From: Thermomicrobiales bacterium
GTDB taxonomy: Bacteria; Chloroflexota; Chloroflexia; Thermomicrobiales; CADCWN01
Reading direction: 5' to 3'
Assembly: GCA_030446685.1 (NCBI GenBank)
Contig: JAUJMV010000016.1
Location: forward strand, 1 to 64,000
Length of the DNA: 64,000 nt
Below are positions 9,064-18,524 of this stretch, piece after piece (position 1 is the stretch's first letter; every line of letters starts with the position of its first letter). The notes beneath the pieces were generated by a model that did not search any database, was not told where the DNA came from, and saw only the letters and a list, made by a program, of their open reading frames with translations. Made by a program: the position numbers and the translations under genes.

Positions 9064-10317
9064 ATGCCCACCGTCGTCCTGCTCGGCACGCTCGACACCA
9101 AGGGGCTCGAATACGGCTTCTTGCGCGAGCGGGTCCGCGAGGCCGGCTGCGAGGTGCTCGTGATCGACGCGGGCGTGCAGGGCACGCCGCTCACCCACGC
9201 CGACCTGCCGCGCGAGGAGGTCGCGCGGGCGGCCGGGGCGGACGTCGCCGCGCTGGCGGCCGGCGGCGACCGCGGCGCCGCGGTGGCGACGATGGCGCGC
9301 GGCGCGACGGCGATCGTCGCGCGCCTGCACGGCGAGGGGCGGCTCGACGGCATCCTCGGCCTCGGCGGCTCGGGCGGCTCGGCGCTGGTGACGGCGGCGA
9401 TGCGGGCACTGCCGGTCGGCGTCCCGAAGCTGATGGTCTCGACCGTCGCCTCGGGCGACACCCGCCCCTACGTCGGCGCGACCGACATCACGATGATGTA
9501 CTCGGTGGTCGACATCGCCGGCATCAACCGCCTCTCCGCGCGCATCCTGTCGAACGCGGCGGCGGCGATCGCCGGCATGGCGCGCTCCTACGCCGGCGAC
9601 AAGGCAGCCACGGAAGCCGCCGGGGCGAAGCCGCTGATCGGCGCGACGATGTTCGGCGTGACGACCCCGAGCGTGACCGAGGCCCGCCGCCTGCTGGAAG
9701 AGCGGGGCTACGAGGTGCTGGTCTTCCACGCCACCGGGACCGGCGGGCAGTCGCTGGAAGCCCTGGTGGACGGCGGCTTCCTCGCCGGCGTCCTCGACAT
9801 CACCACGACCGAGCTGGCCGACGACCTGGTCGGCGGGGTGATGTCGGCCGGGCCGGGCCGGCTGGAGATCGCCGGGGCGCGCGGCCTGCCGCAGGTCGTC
9901 TCGCTCGGCGCGCTCGACATGGTCAACTTCGGGCCGCGCGACACGGTCCCGCCGCGGTTCCGGGGGCGCACCCTCTACGTCCACAACCCCACCGTGACGC
10001 TGATGCGGACCACGCCGGAGGAGTGCGCCGAGCTAGGCCGGCGGATCGCCCGCAAGCTCAACGCGGCGACCGGGCCGACCGCCCTCTTCATCCCCCTGCG
10101 CGGCGTCTCGGCGATCGCCACCGCGGGCCAGGTCTTCCACGACCCCGCCGCCGACCGGGCGCTCTTCGGCGCGCTGCGGGACACGATCGCCGGCAACGTC
10201 GAGGTCCACGAACTCGACCTGGACATCAACGACCCCCGCTTCGCCGCCGCGATGGCCGAGCGGCTGGCGGCGATGATCGCGGAGCGCGGGTCGTCCGACG
10301 CGGAGCGTGGAGCGTAG
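9064..10317 (+). CDS. Tm-1-like ATP-binding domain protein (UPF0261 family)
   Basis: The 417-aa protein begins VVLLGTLDTKGLEYGFLRE, the characteristic N-terminus of UPF0261 proteins related to the tomato Tm-1 inhibitor. A glycine-rich loop (GLGGSGGSAL, about residues 99-108) fits the nucleotide-binding half, and the C-terminal half matches the second family domain. It is the first gene of a three-gene cluster with the PEP hydrolase-like TIM barrel, a common pairing whose chemistry is poorly defined. GGAGGAGAG sits about 8 nt before the ATG. The last few codons run into a short CACGCTC-type repeat. Confidence 0.85.
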   Translation: MPTVVLLGTLDTKGLEYGFLRERVREAGCEVLVIDAGVQGTPLTHADLPREEVARAAGADVAALAAGGDRGAAVATMARGATAIVARLHGEGRLDGILGLGGSGGSALVTAAMRALPVGVPKLMVSTVASGDTRPYVGATDITMMYSVVDIAGINRLSARILSNAAAAIAGMARSYAGDKAATEAAGAKPLIGATMFGVTTPSVTEARRLLEERGYEVLVFHATGTGGQSLEALVDGGFLAGVLDITTTELADDLVGGVMSAGPGRLEIAGARGLPQVVSLGALDMVNFGPRDTVPPRFRGRTLYVHNPTVTLMRTTPEECAELGRRIARKLNAATGPTALFIPLRGVSAIATAGQVFHDPAADRALFGALRDTIAGNVEVHELDLDINDPRFAAAMAERLAAMIAERGSSDAERGA

Positions 10318-10406
10318 AGCGAACGGAGGGGGAGGCGGGGGGTGAGCGGAGTCCCGATCGCCGCGCCATTCGCGCACGCTCCACGCTCCACGCTCCACGC
10401 TCCACG
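10302..10406. repeat. CACGCTC heptamer array with inverse arm
   Basis: Four complete CACGCTC units plus a partial unit lie at about 10375-10406, and the inverse (GAGCGTGGAGCGTAGAGCG) lies at 10302-10325. The two can fold together across the stop codon of the upstream gene and the space before the next start. Confidence 0.6.
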
Positions 10407-10425
10407 ACACAAGGAGGTGGCGGGC

Positions 10426-11286
10426 ATGAATCGAACCGAGGCGCTGGCGCGGCTGCGGGCGCAGGTCGCGGCGGGGCGGGCGATCATCGGGGCCGGGGCG
10501 GGGACCGGGCTCTCGGCGAAGTGCGTCGAGGCGGGCGGGGCCGACCTGATCGTGATCTACAACTCGGGCCGCTTCCGGATGGCCGGGCGCGGCTCGCTGG
10601 CCGGGATGATGCCCTACGGCGACGCCAACGCGATCGTCGTCGAGATGGCGAGCGAGGTGCTGCCGATCGTCCGGCACACTCCCGTCCTCGCCGGCGTCTG
10701 CGGCACCGACCCCTTCCGGCTGATGCCCCCCTTCCTCCGGCAACTCAAGGAACTGGGCTTCACCGGCGTCCAGAACTTCCCCACCGTCGGCCTGATCGAC
10801 GGCGTCTTCCGCCAGAACCTCGAAGAGACCGGGATGGGCTTCGACCTGGAGATCGAACTAATCCGCCAGGCCCGCGCGCTCGACCTGCTGACCACGCCCT
10901 ACGTCTTCACGCCGGACGAGGCGCGGGCGATGGCGGCGGCCGGGGCCGACGTGCTGGTGCCGCACCTGGGCCTGACGACCAAGGGGGCGATCGGCGCCCG
11001 GACGGCGGTCACGCTCGACGACGCGGTCGCGCGCGTCCAGGCGCTGCACGACGCCGCCACGGCCGTCAACCCCGACATCCTGGTCCTCTGCCACGGCGGC
11101 CCGATCGCCGAGCCGGAGGACGCCGCCTACGTGCTGGCGCGCACGCGCGGCGTCGCCGGCTTCTTCGGCGCCTCCAGCGTCGAGCGCCTGCCGACCGAGA
11201 TCGCGATCACCGAGAACATGCGCCGCTTCAAGGCGCTCACCCCGTCCGACGCCGCCTCGGCCGCATCGACCGGCGGCGACAGCTAA
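10426..11286 (+). CDS. Phosphoenolpyruvate hydrolase-family TIM-barrel protein
   Basis: The 286-aa product from the ATG at 10426 resembles the PEP hydrolase/TIM-barrel signal transduction family (PF09370). Segments that match the family include [44 protein letters not shown] and CHGGPI near the end. AAGGAGG 8 nt upstream decides this start over the ORF-track start at 10342, whose extra residues are translated repeat sequence. It is probably co-transcribed with the UPF0261 gene before it and the cupin after it. The reaction is not established. Confidence 0.85.
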   Translation: MNRTEALARLRAQVAAGRAIIGAGAGTGLSAKCVEAGGADLIVIYNSGRFRMAGRGSLAGMMPYGDANAIVVEMASEVLPIVRHTPVLAGVCGTDPFRLMPPFLRQLKELGFTGVQNFPTVGLIDGVFRQNLEETGMGFDLEIELIRQARALDLLTTPYVFTPDEARAMAAAGADVLVPHLGLTTKGAIGARTAVTLDDAVARVQALHDAATAVNPDILVLCHGGPIAEPEDAAYVLARTRGVAGFFGASSVERLPTEIAITENMRRFKALTPSDAASAASTGGDS

Positions 11287-11338
11287 CGCGGCCGATCGGC
11301 CCGTCGCACGGCGGGCAACCGCAGGGAGGAGCAGACCG

Positions 11339-11773
11339 ATGCAGACACCAGGACAGGGTCAGCCGGGCGCGGTCGATCCGCGCGGCCTGCCGACGCAGAC
11401 CTTCGACTGGGGGGCGATCAAGTGGTTCGTCACGCCCGGCCGGACGCCGGGGGCCGGCATCACCTTCGGGGAGGTCGTGCTCCTCCCCGGCCAGGGCCAC
11501 GACCGCCACAACCACCCCCACTCCGAGGAAATCCTCTACGTCCTCTCCGGCGAGGGGGAGCAAATGCTCGACGACGGCACGCCCTTCCCCGTCCACCCCG
11601 GCGACACGATCTACGTGCCGACCGCCGTCTTCCACTCGACCCGCAACACCGGCTGGGAGCCGCTGCGCCTCCTCGCCCTCTACAACCCCGGCGGGCCGGA
11701 GAAGGATCTCGAAGGGCTGCCCGACTTCCGCGAGATCCCCGCGGGCCAGTTGCCGGGGCTGGTGCGGAAGTAA
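11339..11773 (+). CDS. Small cupin-domain protein
   Basis: This 144-aa single-domain cupin has motif 1, G-x5-H-x-H-x-E-E (GHDRHNHPHSEEILYVLSGE, about residues 56-75), and motif 2, PGDTIYVPTAVFHS (about 87-100). Together these supply the His/Glu metal ligands. GGGAGGAG precedes the ATG. It is the third gene of the UPF0261/PEP-hydrolase-like cluster and could bind or modify the same small molecule, though the sequence does not identify it. Confidence 0.85.
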   Translation: MQTPGQGQPGAVDPRGLPTQTFDWGAIKWFVTPGRTPGAGITFGEVVLLPGQGHDRHNHPHSEEILYVLSGEGEQMLDDGTPFPVHPGDTIYVPTAVFHSTRNTGWEPLRLLALYNPGGPEKDLEGLPDFREIPAGQLPGLVRK

Positions 11774-11924
11774 CAGCCCTCCCAGACCCCCGACCTCAGG
11801 GGAAGGGGCACCGGGAGGGCCGCCCGTGCTCGCGATAAGCGGAGGGCGTTCGCGGACTGGGGTGGGCGGCGGTCGGGCCGGGGCGTCATCCTCTGGTCCC
11901 TCCCGCCGCACAGCCCCGTCGGCA

Positions 11925-12662
11925 TCATCCGTAGGTCGGTCGCTGCGGCCAACCGGGCGGCGAGTTCTCCCAATCCTCCTGGCGGCCGTACGGCGTCACG
12001 TCGAGGAGGCTGTAGTCATTGCTGAGCCCTTCGACGCCGCGGGCGTAGGTCGAATAGGTGTGGAACACCCCACCATCGAGGCGGAAGAAGACGCTCAGCC
12101 CGTGCCCCTCGCCGGGCTGCTCGTCGGGCGGCATGAGCATGCCCGCCTGCTCGAGCTCGGCCGCGCCGCGGAAGTTGTACTCGATCGGGGCGACCGACGC
12201 GTCGAACGTGACGTGGAAGTCGTAGTTGAAGTCGCTCCCGTAGGACGAGTACCACGGCACGCCCCAGCCGCGCCGCGCCTTATACGCTTCGAGCTTGGCG
12301 AGCGGGGCGCGCGAGACGAGCGCGAAGGTCGTGTCGCGCTCGCGCAGCATGCTCAGGTCGCCGAGGGCGTCCACGTACCCGGTGCAGCCCATGCAGCCCG
12401 CCTCCCAGCGCGGATCGAACATGAAGTGGTAGACGATCAGCTGGCGGCGCCCCTCGAACAGGTCCGGCAATCCGACCTCACCGTCGGGACCGGTGAAGGT
12501 GTAGTCCTTCTCGATCCTGACCATCGGCAACCGGCGGCGGGCGGCGCTCAGCGCGTCACGCGCCCGCGTGACCTCCTTCTCCCTGGCCAGCAACGCCTTC
12601 CGGGCGGCTAGCCACTCGTCATAGGCGGCGATCGGCGGGTGGGCGATCTTCGCGGTCGTCAT
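11925..12662 (-). CDS. DUF899-family thioredoxin-like protein
   Basis: The 245-aa protein matches DUF899, a thioredoxin-fold family of unproven activity. Indicators are [21 protein letters not shown], with a CMGC motif in place of the thioredoxin CxxC, and [20 protein letters not shown] about 10 nt before the ATG at 12662 sets the start. The track ORF extends further upstream without a ribosome site. It is divergent from the next gene. Confidence 0.85.
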   Translation of the reverse strand: MTTAKIAHPPIAAYDEWLAARKALLAREKEVTRARDALSAARRRLPMVRIEKDYTFTGPDGEVGLPDLFEGRRQLIVYHFMFDPRWEAGCMGCTGYVDALGDLSMLRERDTTFALVSRAPLAKLEAYKARRGWGVPWYSSYGSDFNYDFHVTFDASVAPIEYNFRGAAELEQAGMLMPPDEQPGEGHGLSVFFRLDGGVFHTYSTYARGVEGLSNDYSLLDVTPYGRQEDWENSPPGWPQRPTYG

Positions 12663-12924
12663 GGTGCGTCGTCCTCCTTGCTCACCTGTGCAACGCGACA
12701 TCGATCCGGACCTCCCCCACCATAGCACACCTGTTCTGATGGCGCTTCTCCTCGATTGCGGTCTTGCGCCCCCGGCGTACCCACGGCGGAGCAGTCGGCC
12801 CGTTACTGACTTCGCCGAAAAACCTGAGACAATAGGCCCGCGGCGGCTTGATGAGGCCAGGTGGCCGCAGGCCGCCGCGAGCCAACGCGCGACTCCGCGG
12901 AACCGGAAGGAGAGTGCGTAGCCT

Positions 12925-13820
12925 ATGACATCACTCCCGGCGGTCGGCTTCATCGGACTCGGGGCCATGGGCGGCCCGATGGCGCGCAACCTGCTCCGCG
13001 CGGGCTATCCGCTCCGGGCGTTCGATCTGGACCCGGATCGCCTCGCGGCCTGCGTGGCCGCGGGCGCGACCGCGGGAACCGGCGCGGCGGAGGTCGTGGC
13101 GCGGGCGGCGGTGGTGCTGACGAGCCTGCCCAGCTCGGACGCCTTCGTCCAGGTCGCGGAAGGGGATCTGTTGCCGGGGGCGCGACCGGGGCAGACCTTC
13201 ATCGACCTGGGCACCACGACCCCCCCGAGACGCGGCGGCTGGCGGCGCGCTTCGCCGAGCGCGGCGCGGTCCTGCTCGACGTGCCGGTCAGCGGCGGCCC
13301 CGGCGGCGCCGAACGGGCCGACCTGTACCTCTTCGCCGGGGGCGACGAGTCGGCGCTGGCGCGCGTCCGGCCCCTGCTGGAGACGATCGGCGGCGCCGCC
13401 CGCCTCACCCACTGCGGGCCGGCCGGGAGCGGCCAGGTCGTCAAGGGCGTCAACCAGTTGATGATGGGCCTCGGCAACGCGGCCTACCTCGAAGCGCTGG
13501 CCTTCGGCGTGCGCGCGGGCGTCGACCCGGCGACGATCCGGCGGGCGATCGGCGACACCGGCCGCTGGCGCGCCGATTTCAGCGGCGTCGCCGGCCAGGC
13601 CGCGGCGGGCCGGGGCGAGGAGGTCGGCGTCAAGTTCCGCGAGCTGCCCTACTTCCTGCGCGAGGCGGCGGAACGCGGCTTCGCCCTGCCGCTCACCCGC
13701 ACCCTCCACGCCTTCTGCGACGCCGGCGAGCGGGTGACGATCGACGACAACCGCCCCGCGCCCTCCTTCTGGCGCCAGCTCCTCGACGGCGGGCCGCCAC
13801 CGGGCCGCGGCGGCGACTGA
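12925..13820 (+). CDS. 3-hydroxyisobutyrate dehydrogenase-like NAD(P) oxidoreductase (frameshifted)
   Basis: The N-terminus [18 protein letters not shown] is the Rossmann nucleotide-binding motif of beta-hydroxyacid dehydrogenases. Further on are the substrate loop [12 protein letters not shown] and the helix with catalytic lysine, [13 protein letters not shown]. The family reduces or oxidises 3-hydroxyisobutyrate, tartronate semialdehyde and similar acids. The frame breaks at about 13219-13226, in a run of seven C. One extra C would restore [14 protein letters not shown], so a homopolymer error is likely. Reconstructed length is about 298 aa, normal for the family. AAGGAGAG lies upstream. 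Confidence 0.8.
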
Positions 13821-13882
13821 AGGCCCGGACGCCGGCCCCGCCGGGTGGCAGTCTCCCGGCCGCGATGGTACCGTAGGAGTCG

Positions 13883-15140
13883 GTGTCGCGGGGACGCGCG
13901 AGGGTCGGGACGCGGCAGGCCGGGAGCGGGCTGGTGGCGGACGAGCAGGCGACGACAGCGCAACAGAGCGGGCCAGTGGCGCGCCGGGGCGAGACCGGCC
14001 GCACGCGCGAGTTGGTCATCCTCAACGCGATCGCCGAGGCGCTGAACAGCGCGCCCGATGTGCGACAGGCGCTCGGCCGCACCCTCACCCTGGTCGCCGA
14101 TCTCCTCGGGCTGCGCACCGGCTGGGTCTGGCTGCTCGACGCCGAGACGGGGCAATTCTACAGCGCCGCCGCGCGACACCTGCCGCCCTACCTGCGCGAG
14201 CCGGTGCGGATGACCGGCAAGCACTGCTGGTGCATCGAGTCCTTCCTCGACGGCGAGCTCGCCCCGCGGAACATCGACGTGATGGAGTGCAGCCGCCTCC
14301 GCGCCGCGCCGCGCGACGGGGCCGTCGACCAGACGGCGGGCCTCCGCTTCCACGCCAGCATCCCCCTCTACTTCGGCGACCAGCCCCTCGGGATCATGAA
14401 CGTCACCAGCCCCACCCGGCGGAAGTTGACCCGCCAGGAGTTGCGCCTCCTCTCCACCATCGCCTATCAGGTCGGGATCGCGATCGAGCGCGCGCGGCTG
14501 GCCGACGAGAGCACCCGGCTGGCCCGCGCCGAGGAGCGCGCCCGGATCGCCCGCGAGATCCACGACACGCTCGCGCAGGGGCTCACCGCGATCGCGCTGC
14601 ACCTCGAAGGGGCTGCACCTGCTGGAGCGCGACCCGGCGCGGGCGCGCGAGCGCCTCGACCGGGCGCTCGCCACCGCGCGCGACAATCTCGAAGAGGCGC
14701 GGCGCTCGGTCCTCAACCTCCGCACCGAGCCGCTCGCCGGCCGCCCGCTGCCCGAGGCGCTCGGCGCGCTGGCGCGGGCCGTCACCGGCGAGACCGGCGT
14801 GCGCGTCCAGGTCCAGGCGGGCGGCGCCCCGCCCCTGCCGCTGCGCGTCGAGGCCGAACTCTTCCGCATCGCGCAGGAGGCGCTGACCAACGTGCGGCGG
14901 CACGCGCGGGCGACCGAGGCCACGCTCACCCTGCGCGCGGGTGGCGGCGCCGTCCGGCTGACCATCCGCGACGACGGGCGGGGCTTCGACCCGCGCGCCG
15001 TCGGCGCGGGCCACTACGGGATCCTCGGGATGCGGGAGCGGGCCAAGCTGCTCGGTGGCGGGCTGCGCATCGCGAGCCGGCCGGGCGGCGGCACGACGAT
15101 CCGCGTCACCGTGCCGCTGCCGGAGGAGCGCGAGCGATGA
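13883..15140 (+). CDS. GAF-domain sensor histidine kinase (frameshifted)
   Basis: The reconstructed protein is about 419 aa. A GAF domain (about residues 45-205) is followed by a HisKA_3 dimerisation box with phospho-acceptor His (ARIAREIHDTLAQGLTAIAL, about 218-237). The HATPase_c domain has N (EALTNVRRHA), G1 (DDGRGFDP) and G2 (GHYGILGMRERA) boxes. This is the NarX/DesK class. There is no membrane segment, so it is a cytosolic sensor. The frame shifts near 14610 in GAAGGGGCTG. The stop overlaps the regulator start (ATGA). The GTG start at 13883 has AGGAG very close upstream and is uncertain. Confidence 0.8.
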
Positions 15141-15758
15141 TCCGCGTGCTGGTCGTCGACGATCACCCGATCGTCCGGCAGGGCCTGGTGGCGGTGCTGG
15201 GGGACGAGGCCGACTTCGCGGTCGTCGGGTCGGCGGGCGCGGTGGACGAGGCGGTCGCGCTGGTGGCCCGCCTCCAGCCCGACGTGATCCTGCTCGACCT
15301 CGAACTCGGCGACCGGGACGGCGTCGCGGCGATCCCGCGCTTCAAGGACGCCAGCCCCGCCAGCCGCGTCCTCGTCTTCACCGCCTACGACACCGACGAG
15401 CGCGTCTTCGGCGCGATCCGCGCCGGGGCCGGCGGCTACCTCCTCAAAGGGGCGCCGACCGAGGAGATCGCGCGCGGCATCCGCAACGTCCACGGCGGCG
15501 GCTCGCACCTGGCGCCGCGCGTCGCGGCGCGCGCGTCCTGGCGGAGGTGAACGCCCCGCGCCGCGGCGACCTGCTCAGCCCGCGCGGTGCGAAGTCCTGC
15601 GCCTCGTCGCCGAGGGCCTCTCCAACAAGGAGATCGGCCGCCGCCTCGCCATCTCCGAGCGCACCGCCCGCTTCCACGTCACCTCGATCCTCAACAAACT
15701 CGGCGCCAGCACCCGCGCCCAGGCCGTCGCCCTCGCGACGCAGCGCGGCGTCCTCTAA
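15137..15758 (+). CDS. NarL/LuxR-type response regulator (frameshifted)
   Basis: The receiver domain shows the acidic pair in VLVVDDHPIVRQG, the phospho-acceptor Asp in ILLDLELGDRDG (about residue 54), and the conserved Lys in YLLKGAPTEE. The C-terminal LuxR helix-turn-helix reads NKEIGRRLAISERTARFHVT in another frame, so an indel lies between about 15520 and 15590. Reconstructed length is about 207 aa. It overlaps the kinase gene by 4 nt and is its obvious partner. Confidence 0.85.
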
Positions 15759-15766
15759 CACGGCCC

Positions 15767-15940
15767 GGCGGCTGAAGCCGCGGCTGGGGCCTGCGGGCCG
15801 CGAAGCCTCCCTACGGAGGCTGGGACCGGGATACAGTTTCAGACTTCCCCGATAAGCACTCACCGTGGATCGGTCCCAGCCCGCGCAGGCGGGCTTCGTG
15901 GCCTGCAGGCCGATAGGCGCGGCTTCAGCCGCCAGCCCCC
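15767..15940. repeat. Long palindromic element (GGCGGCTGAAGCC type)
   Basis: The left arm contains GGCGGCTGAAGCCGCGGCTG and the right arm GCGGCTTCAGCCGCC, with inner matches such as GGCTGGGACC/GGTCCCAGCC. It lies after the response regulator and ends about 25 bp before copy A of the 6.3-kb duplication. Its plan resembles the element at 45.5 kb and the half-element at 63.8 kb. Confidence 0.65.
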
Positions 15941-16072
15941 TTCGCCACGGCTCCACTCTTCCGCCCCCCTGTCCGATCCGCCAGGCCAGCCGTTGCCGGA
16001 CTCGCGCGGCCGACCTGTCCGCGCGTCCGATGGCGCGCGGCGACGGCCGGCGCATACTCGATAGGAGACAAC

Positions 16073-16109
16073 GCAACTCGTGCCAGGCCCGGAAGACCGG
16101 CCGAGTTGC
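16073..16109 (+). promoter_or_regulatory. Possible operator or leader hairpin before the SDR gene (copy A)
   Basis: GCAACTCG and CGAGTTGC lie 21 bp apart, about 40 bp upstream of the SDR start, with an inner partial GGCC/GGCC match. It could be an operator or an mRNA leader hairpin. No protein family is implied. Confidence 0.3.
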
Positions 16110-16150
16110 CACGACTGAACTGCTATCCATTCGAGAGGAGGACGGACACG

Positions 16151-16870
16151 ATGCGACAGACTGCCCTGATCACCGGCGCCTCGCGCGGCCTCGGGCTGGC
16201 CCTGGCCCGCCAACTCGCCGCGGACGGCTGGACCCTCATCCTCGACGCGCGTGGCGGGGAGGCGCTGGAGGACGCCCGCGCCGAACTCTCCCCGCTGACC
16301 GACGCGATCGCCATCCCCGGCGACGTGACCGACCCCGCGCACCGGGCGGCGCTGGCCGGGGCGGCGCGCCGGGTCGGCGGCCTGGATGCGGTCGTCAACA
16401 ACGCCAGCATCCTGGGGCCGAGCCCGCAGCCGGCCCTGCTCGACTACCCGCTCGACACGCTCGAAACCGTCTACCGCACCAACGTGATCGCGCCGCTGGC
16501 GCTGCTCCAGGCCGTGCGGCCGTCCCTGAAGCCGGGCGCGCGGATCGTCAACGTCACCAGCGACGCGGCGGTGGAGCCCTACGGTGGCTGGGGCGGCTAC
16601 GGGTCGAGCAAGGCCGCCCTGGAGCAACTCTCGAACATCCTCGCCGCCGAGCGGCCCGACCTCCGCGTCTACTGGGTCGATCCGGGCGACATGCGCACCC
16701 GGATGCACCAGGAAGCCTTCCCCGGCGAGGACATCAGCGACCGCCCGCTGCCCGAGACGAGCGTGCCCGGCTTCGTCGCGCTGCTGACCGGCGACCACCC
16801 CAGCGGGCGCTACGCCGCCCGCGCCCTGGCCCCCGAGCGCGCGGAACCGGTCGCCACGGCGGCGCGGTAA
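16151..16870 (+). CDS. Short-chain dehydrogenase/reductase (copy A)
   Basis: The 239-aa classical SDR has a cofactor motif TGASRGLGLALA (TGxxxGxG, about residues 8-19), the NNAS motif (about 84), and a catalytic Ser/Tyr/Lys set in VTSDAA and YGSSKAALEQL (YxxxK, about 150-160). The C-terminal WVDPGDMRTRM matches the PG motif region. It reduces or oxidises an unidentified alcohol or ketone with NAD(P)H. GAGAGGAGG before the ATG at 16151 sets the start; the track start 15 codons earlier lacks one. It begins a same-strand gene run, and an identical copy lies at 23499. Confidence 0.9.
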   Translation: MRQTALITGASRGLGLALARQLAADGWTLILDARGGEALEDARAELSPLTDAIAIPGDVTDPAHRAALAGAARRVGGLDAVVNNASILGPSPQPALLDYPLDTLETVYRTNVIAPLALLQAVRPSLKPGARIVNVTSDAAVEPYGGWGGYGSSKAALEQLSNILAAERPDLRVYWVDPGDMRTRMHQEAFPGEDISDRPLPETSVPGFVALLTGDHPSGRYAARALAPERAEPVATAAR

Positions 16871-16940
16871 CGCTCTCAGGCCCAGCGGTCGCGCCTGGGC
16901 CGCCGCGCGCCACCGCGGGAGACACGGAAGGAGCAGCGAC

Positions 16941-17378
16941 ATGGCCGACGAACTTCTCGCCGCCGTCGAGCGCGAGGTGCTGGGCTGGCCCGGCGTCACC
17001 AGGACCCTGGCGCGGGGTGGCCCGGTCGAGGGCGGGTGGGTGATTCCGCCCGCCACCGTCTACAACCTCGGCCGGCGGCATCTCGGCCACATCCACGAAG
17101 GCGGCGTGGCCGACATCACCTTCCCCCGGGCGATCTGCGACGAACTGGTCGCGTCCGGGCGGGCCGAGCCGCACGGGGGCGGCTTACCGGGCGTCGTGAG
17201 CTATCGGCTCCGCGCCCCCGAAGACGTGCCGGGCGCCGTCGCGCTCTTCCGCCTGAGCTACGACCGCGCGCGGGCGTCCGCCGAGCGCCGCGGCACGGGC
17301 CCGGCGGGCGGAGCGCGCGCCCCGGAGGCCGCGCCGACACCCTGCCGCGATGCGGAACTGCACGAGGAGCTGTCATGA
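16941..17378 (+). CDS. DUF5519/luciferase-domain small protein (copy A)
   Basis: This 145-aa protein resembles the luciferase-domain (DUF5519) family: a GRRHLGHIHEGGVADITFPR core and VSYRLRAPEDVPGAVALFRL near the end. The fold is known from short bacterial proteins of unclear role and does not imply light production. AAGGAG lies before the ATG. The stop overlaps the start of the QueA-like gene (ATGA), which suggests translational coupling. An identical copy lies at 24289. Confidence 0.75.
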   Translation: MADELLAAVEREVLGWPGVTRTLARGGPVEGGWVIPPATVYNLGRRHLGHIHEGGVADITFPRAICDELVASGRAEPHGGGLPGVVSYRLRAPEDVPGAVALFRLSYDRARASAERRGTGPAGGARAPEAAPTPCRDAELHEELS

Positions 17379-18490
17379 CCGCGATCCTGGACGATCCCAT
17401 CCCGCGCGCGACCAAGCACGCGACAGTGGGCCTCGGCCCGCTCGACTTCGAGCTGCCGCCGGACCTGGAGGCGGGCGAGCCGCCGGAGGCGCGCGGCCTG
17501 GCCCGCGACGCGGTGCGGCTGCTGGTCTCCCGGCGGTCCACCGACCGCGTCACCCACGCCCGGTTCCGCGACCTCGACCGCTTCCTCGCGCCCGGCGACC
17601 TCCTGGTGCTCAACACCAGCGGCACCCTCAACGCCGCCCTCCACGCCACCCGCGCGGACGGCGCCCCGCTCGAACTGCACCTCTCCACCCGGCTGCCGGC
17701 CGACCTCTGGTCCGTCGAGGTCCGCCGGCCGGGCGCCGGCGGCACGCAGCCATTCCGCCACGCTACGGGCGGCGAGACGCTGCGCCTCCCGGCGGGTGGG
17801 GCCGCGACCCTCCACACGCCCTACCGCCCGGACGAGCGGGCCGCGCCGGGGGTCGGCACACGGCTCTGGATCGCCACGCTGGACCTACCGGAATCGCTCG
17901 ACGACTACTTGAACCGCCACGGCTCCCCGATCCGCTACGGCTACGTCAAGGAGTCCTGGCCGCTCGCCTACTACCAGACCGTCTACGCCACCGAGGCGGG
18001 CAGCGCCGAGATGCCCTCCGCCGGCCGCGCCTTCACCCCGGAACTCCTGACCCGGCTGGTCGCGCGCGGCGTGGGGGTCGCGCCGCTGCTCCTGCACACC
18101 GGCGTCGCCAGCCTGGAGGATCACGAGCCCCCCTACGAAGAACCCTACCGCGTGCCGCTCGCCACGGCGCGGCTGGTCAACGCGACGCGGGCCGGCGGCG
18201 GGCGCGTCGTGGCGGTCGGCACGACGGTCGTGCGGGCGCTGGAGACCGTCACCGACGCGGCGGGGACGGCGCACCCCGGCGCGGGCTGGACCGGGCTCGT
18301 CATCACCCCGGAGCGCGGCCTGCGCGCGGTCGACGCGCTGCTGACCGGGCTGCACGAGCCGCGCGCCTCCCACCTGGCGATGCTCGAAGCCCTCGCCGGG
18401 CGCGACCACCTCCGCACCGTCTACGACGCCGCCCTGCGCGAACGCTACCTCTGGCACGAGTTCGGCGACCTCCACCTGCTCCTGCCGTAG
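17375..18490 (+). CDS. QueA-like S-adenosylmethionine:tRNA ribosyltransferase-isomerase paralogue (copy A)
   Basis: The 371-aa protein has the QueA domain plan: LDFELPPDLEA at the N-terminus, PGDLLVLNTSGTLNAAL (QueA FNDTRV region), YYQTVYATEAGS, and a late RAVDALLTGLHEPRASH (QueA NFHLP-type region). QueA transfers the ribosyl group of SAM to 7-aminomethyl-7-deazaguanine in tRNA during queuosine synthesis. Here the diagnostic PTAGLHFT stretch is changed to PSAGRAFT and other loops diverge, so this may be a paralogue with another substrate. No queuosine genes lie nearby. It overlaps the preceding gene by 4 nt. Confidence 0.75.
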   Translation: MTAILDDPIPRATKHATVGLGPLDFELPPDLEAGEPPEARGLARDAVRLLVSRRSTDRVTHARFRDLDRFLAPGDLLVLNTSGTLNAALHATRADGAPLELHLSTRLPADLWSVEVRRPGAGGTQPFRHATGGETLRLPAGGAATLHTPYRPDERAAPGVGTRLWIATLDLPESLDDYLNRHGSPIRYGYVKESWPLAYYQTVYATEAGSAEMPSAGRAFTPELLTRLVARGVGVAPLLLHTGVASLEDHEPPYEEPYRVPLATARLVNATRAGGGRVVAVGTTVVRALETVTDAAGTAHPGAGWTGLVITPERGLRAVDALLTGLHEPRASHLAMLEALAGRDHLRTVYDAALRERYLWHEFGDLHLLLP

Positions 18491-18524
18491 CGACGCGCCA
18501 TGAATCCGCCCGGGGAGATGATGC

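Noticed and set aside
10375-10406. CRISPR-like repeat array
   Set aside because: The units are 7-bp tandem repeats with no spacers and no cas genes nearby.
9018-12611. 1,197-aa plus-strand ORF
   Set aside because: It runs out of frame through three well-supported genes with ribosome sites; low-complexity Arg-rich translation.
16941-17378. Bioluminescence function from the luciferase-domain name
   Set aside because: DUF5519 is a name inherited from a fold similarity; no luciferin pathway is present.
17375-18490. Calling the gene canonical queA
   Set aside because: The diagnostic loop is altered and no queuosine genes are adjacent, so only QueA-like is justified.
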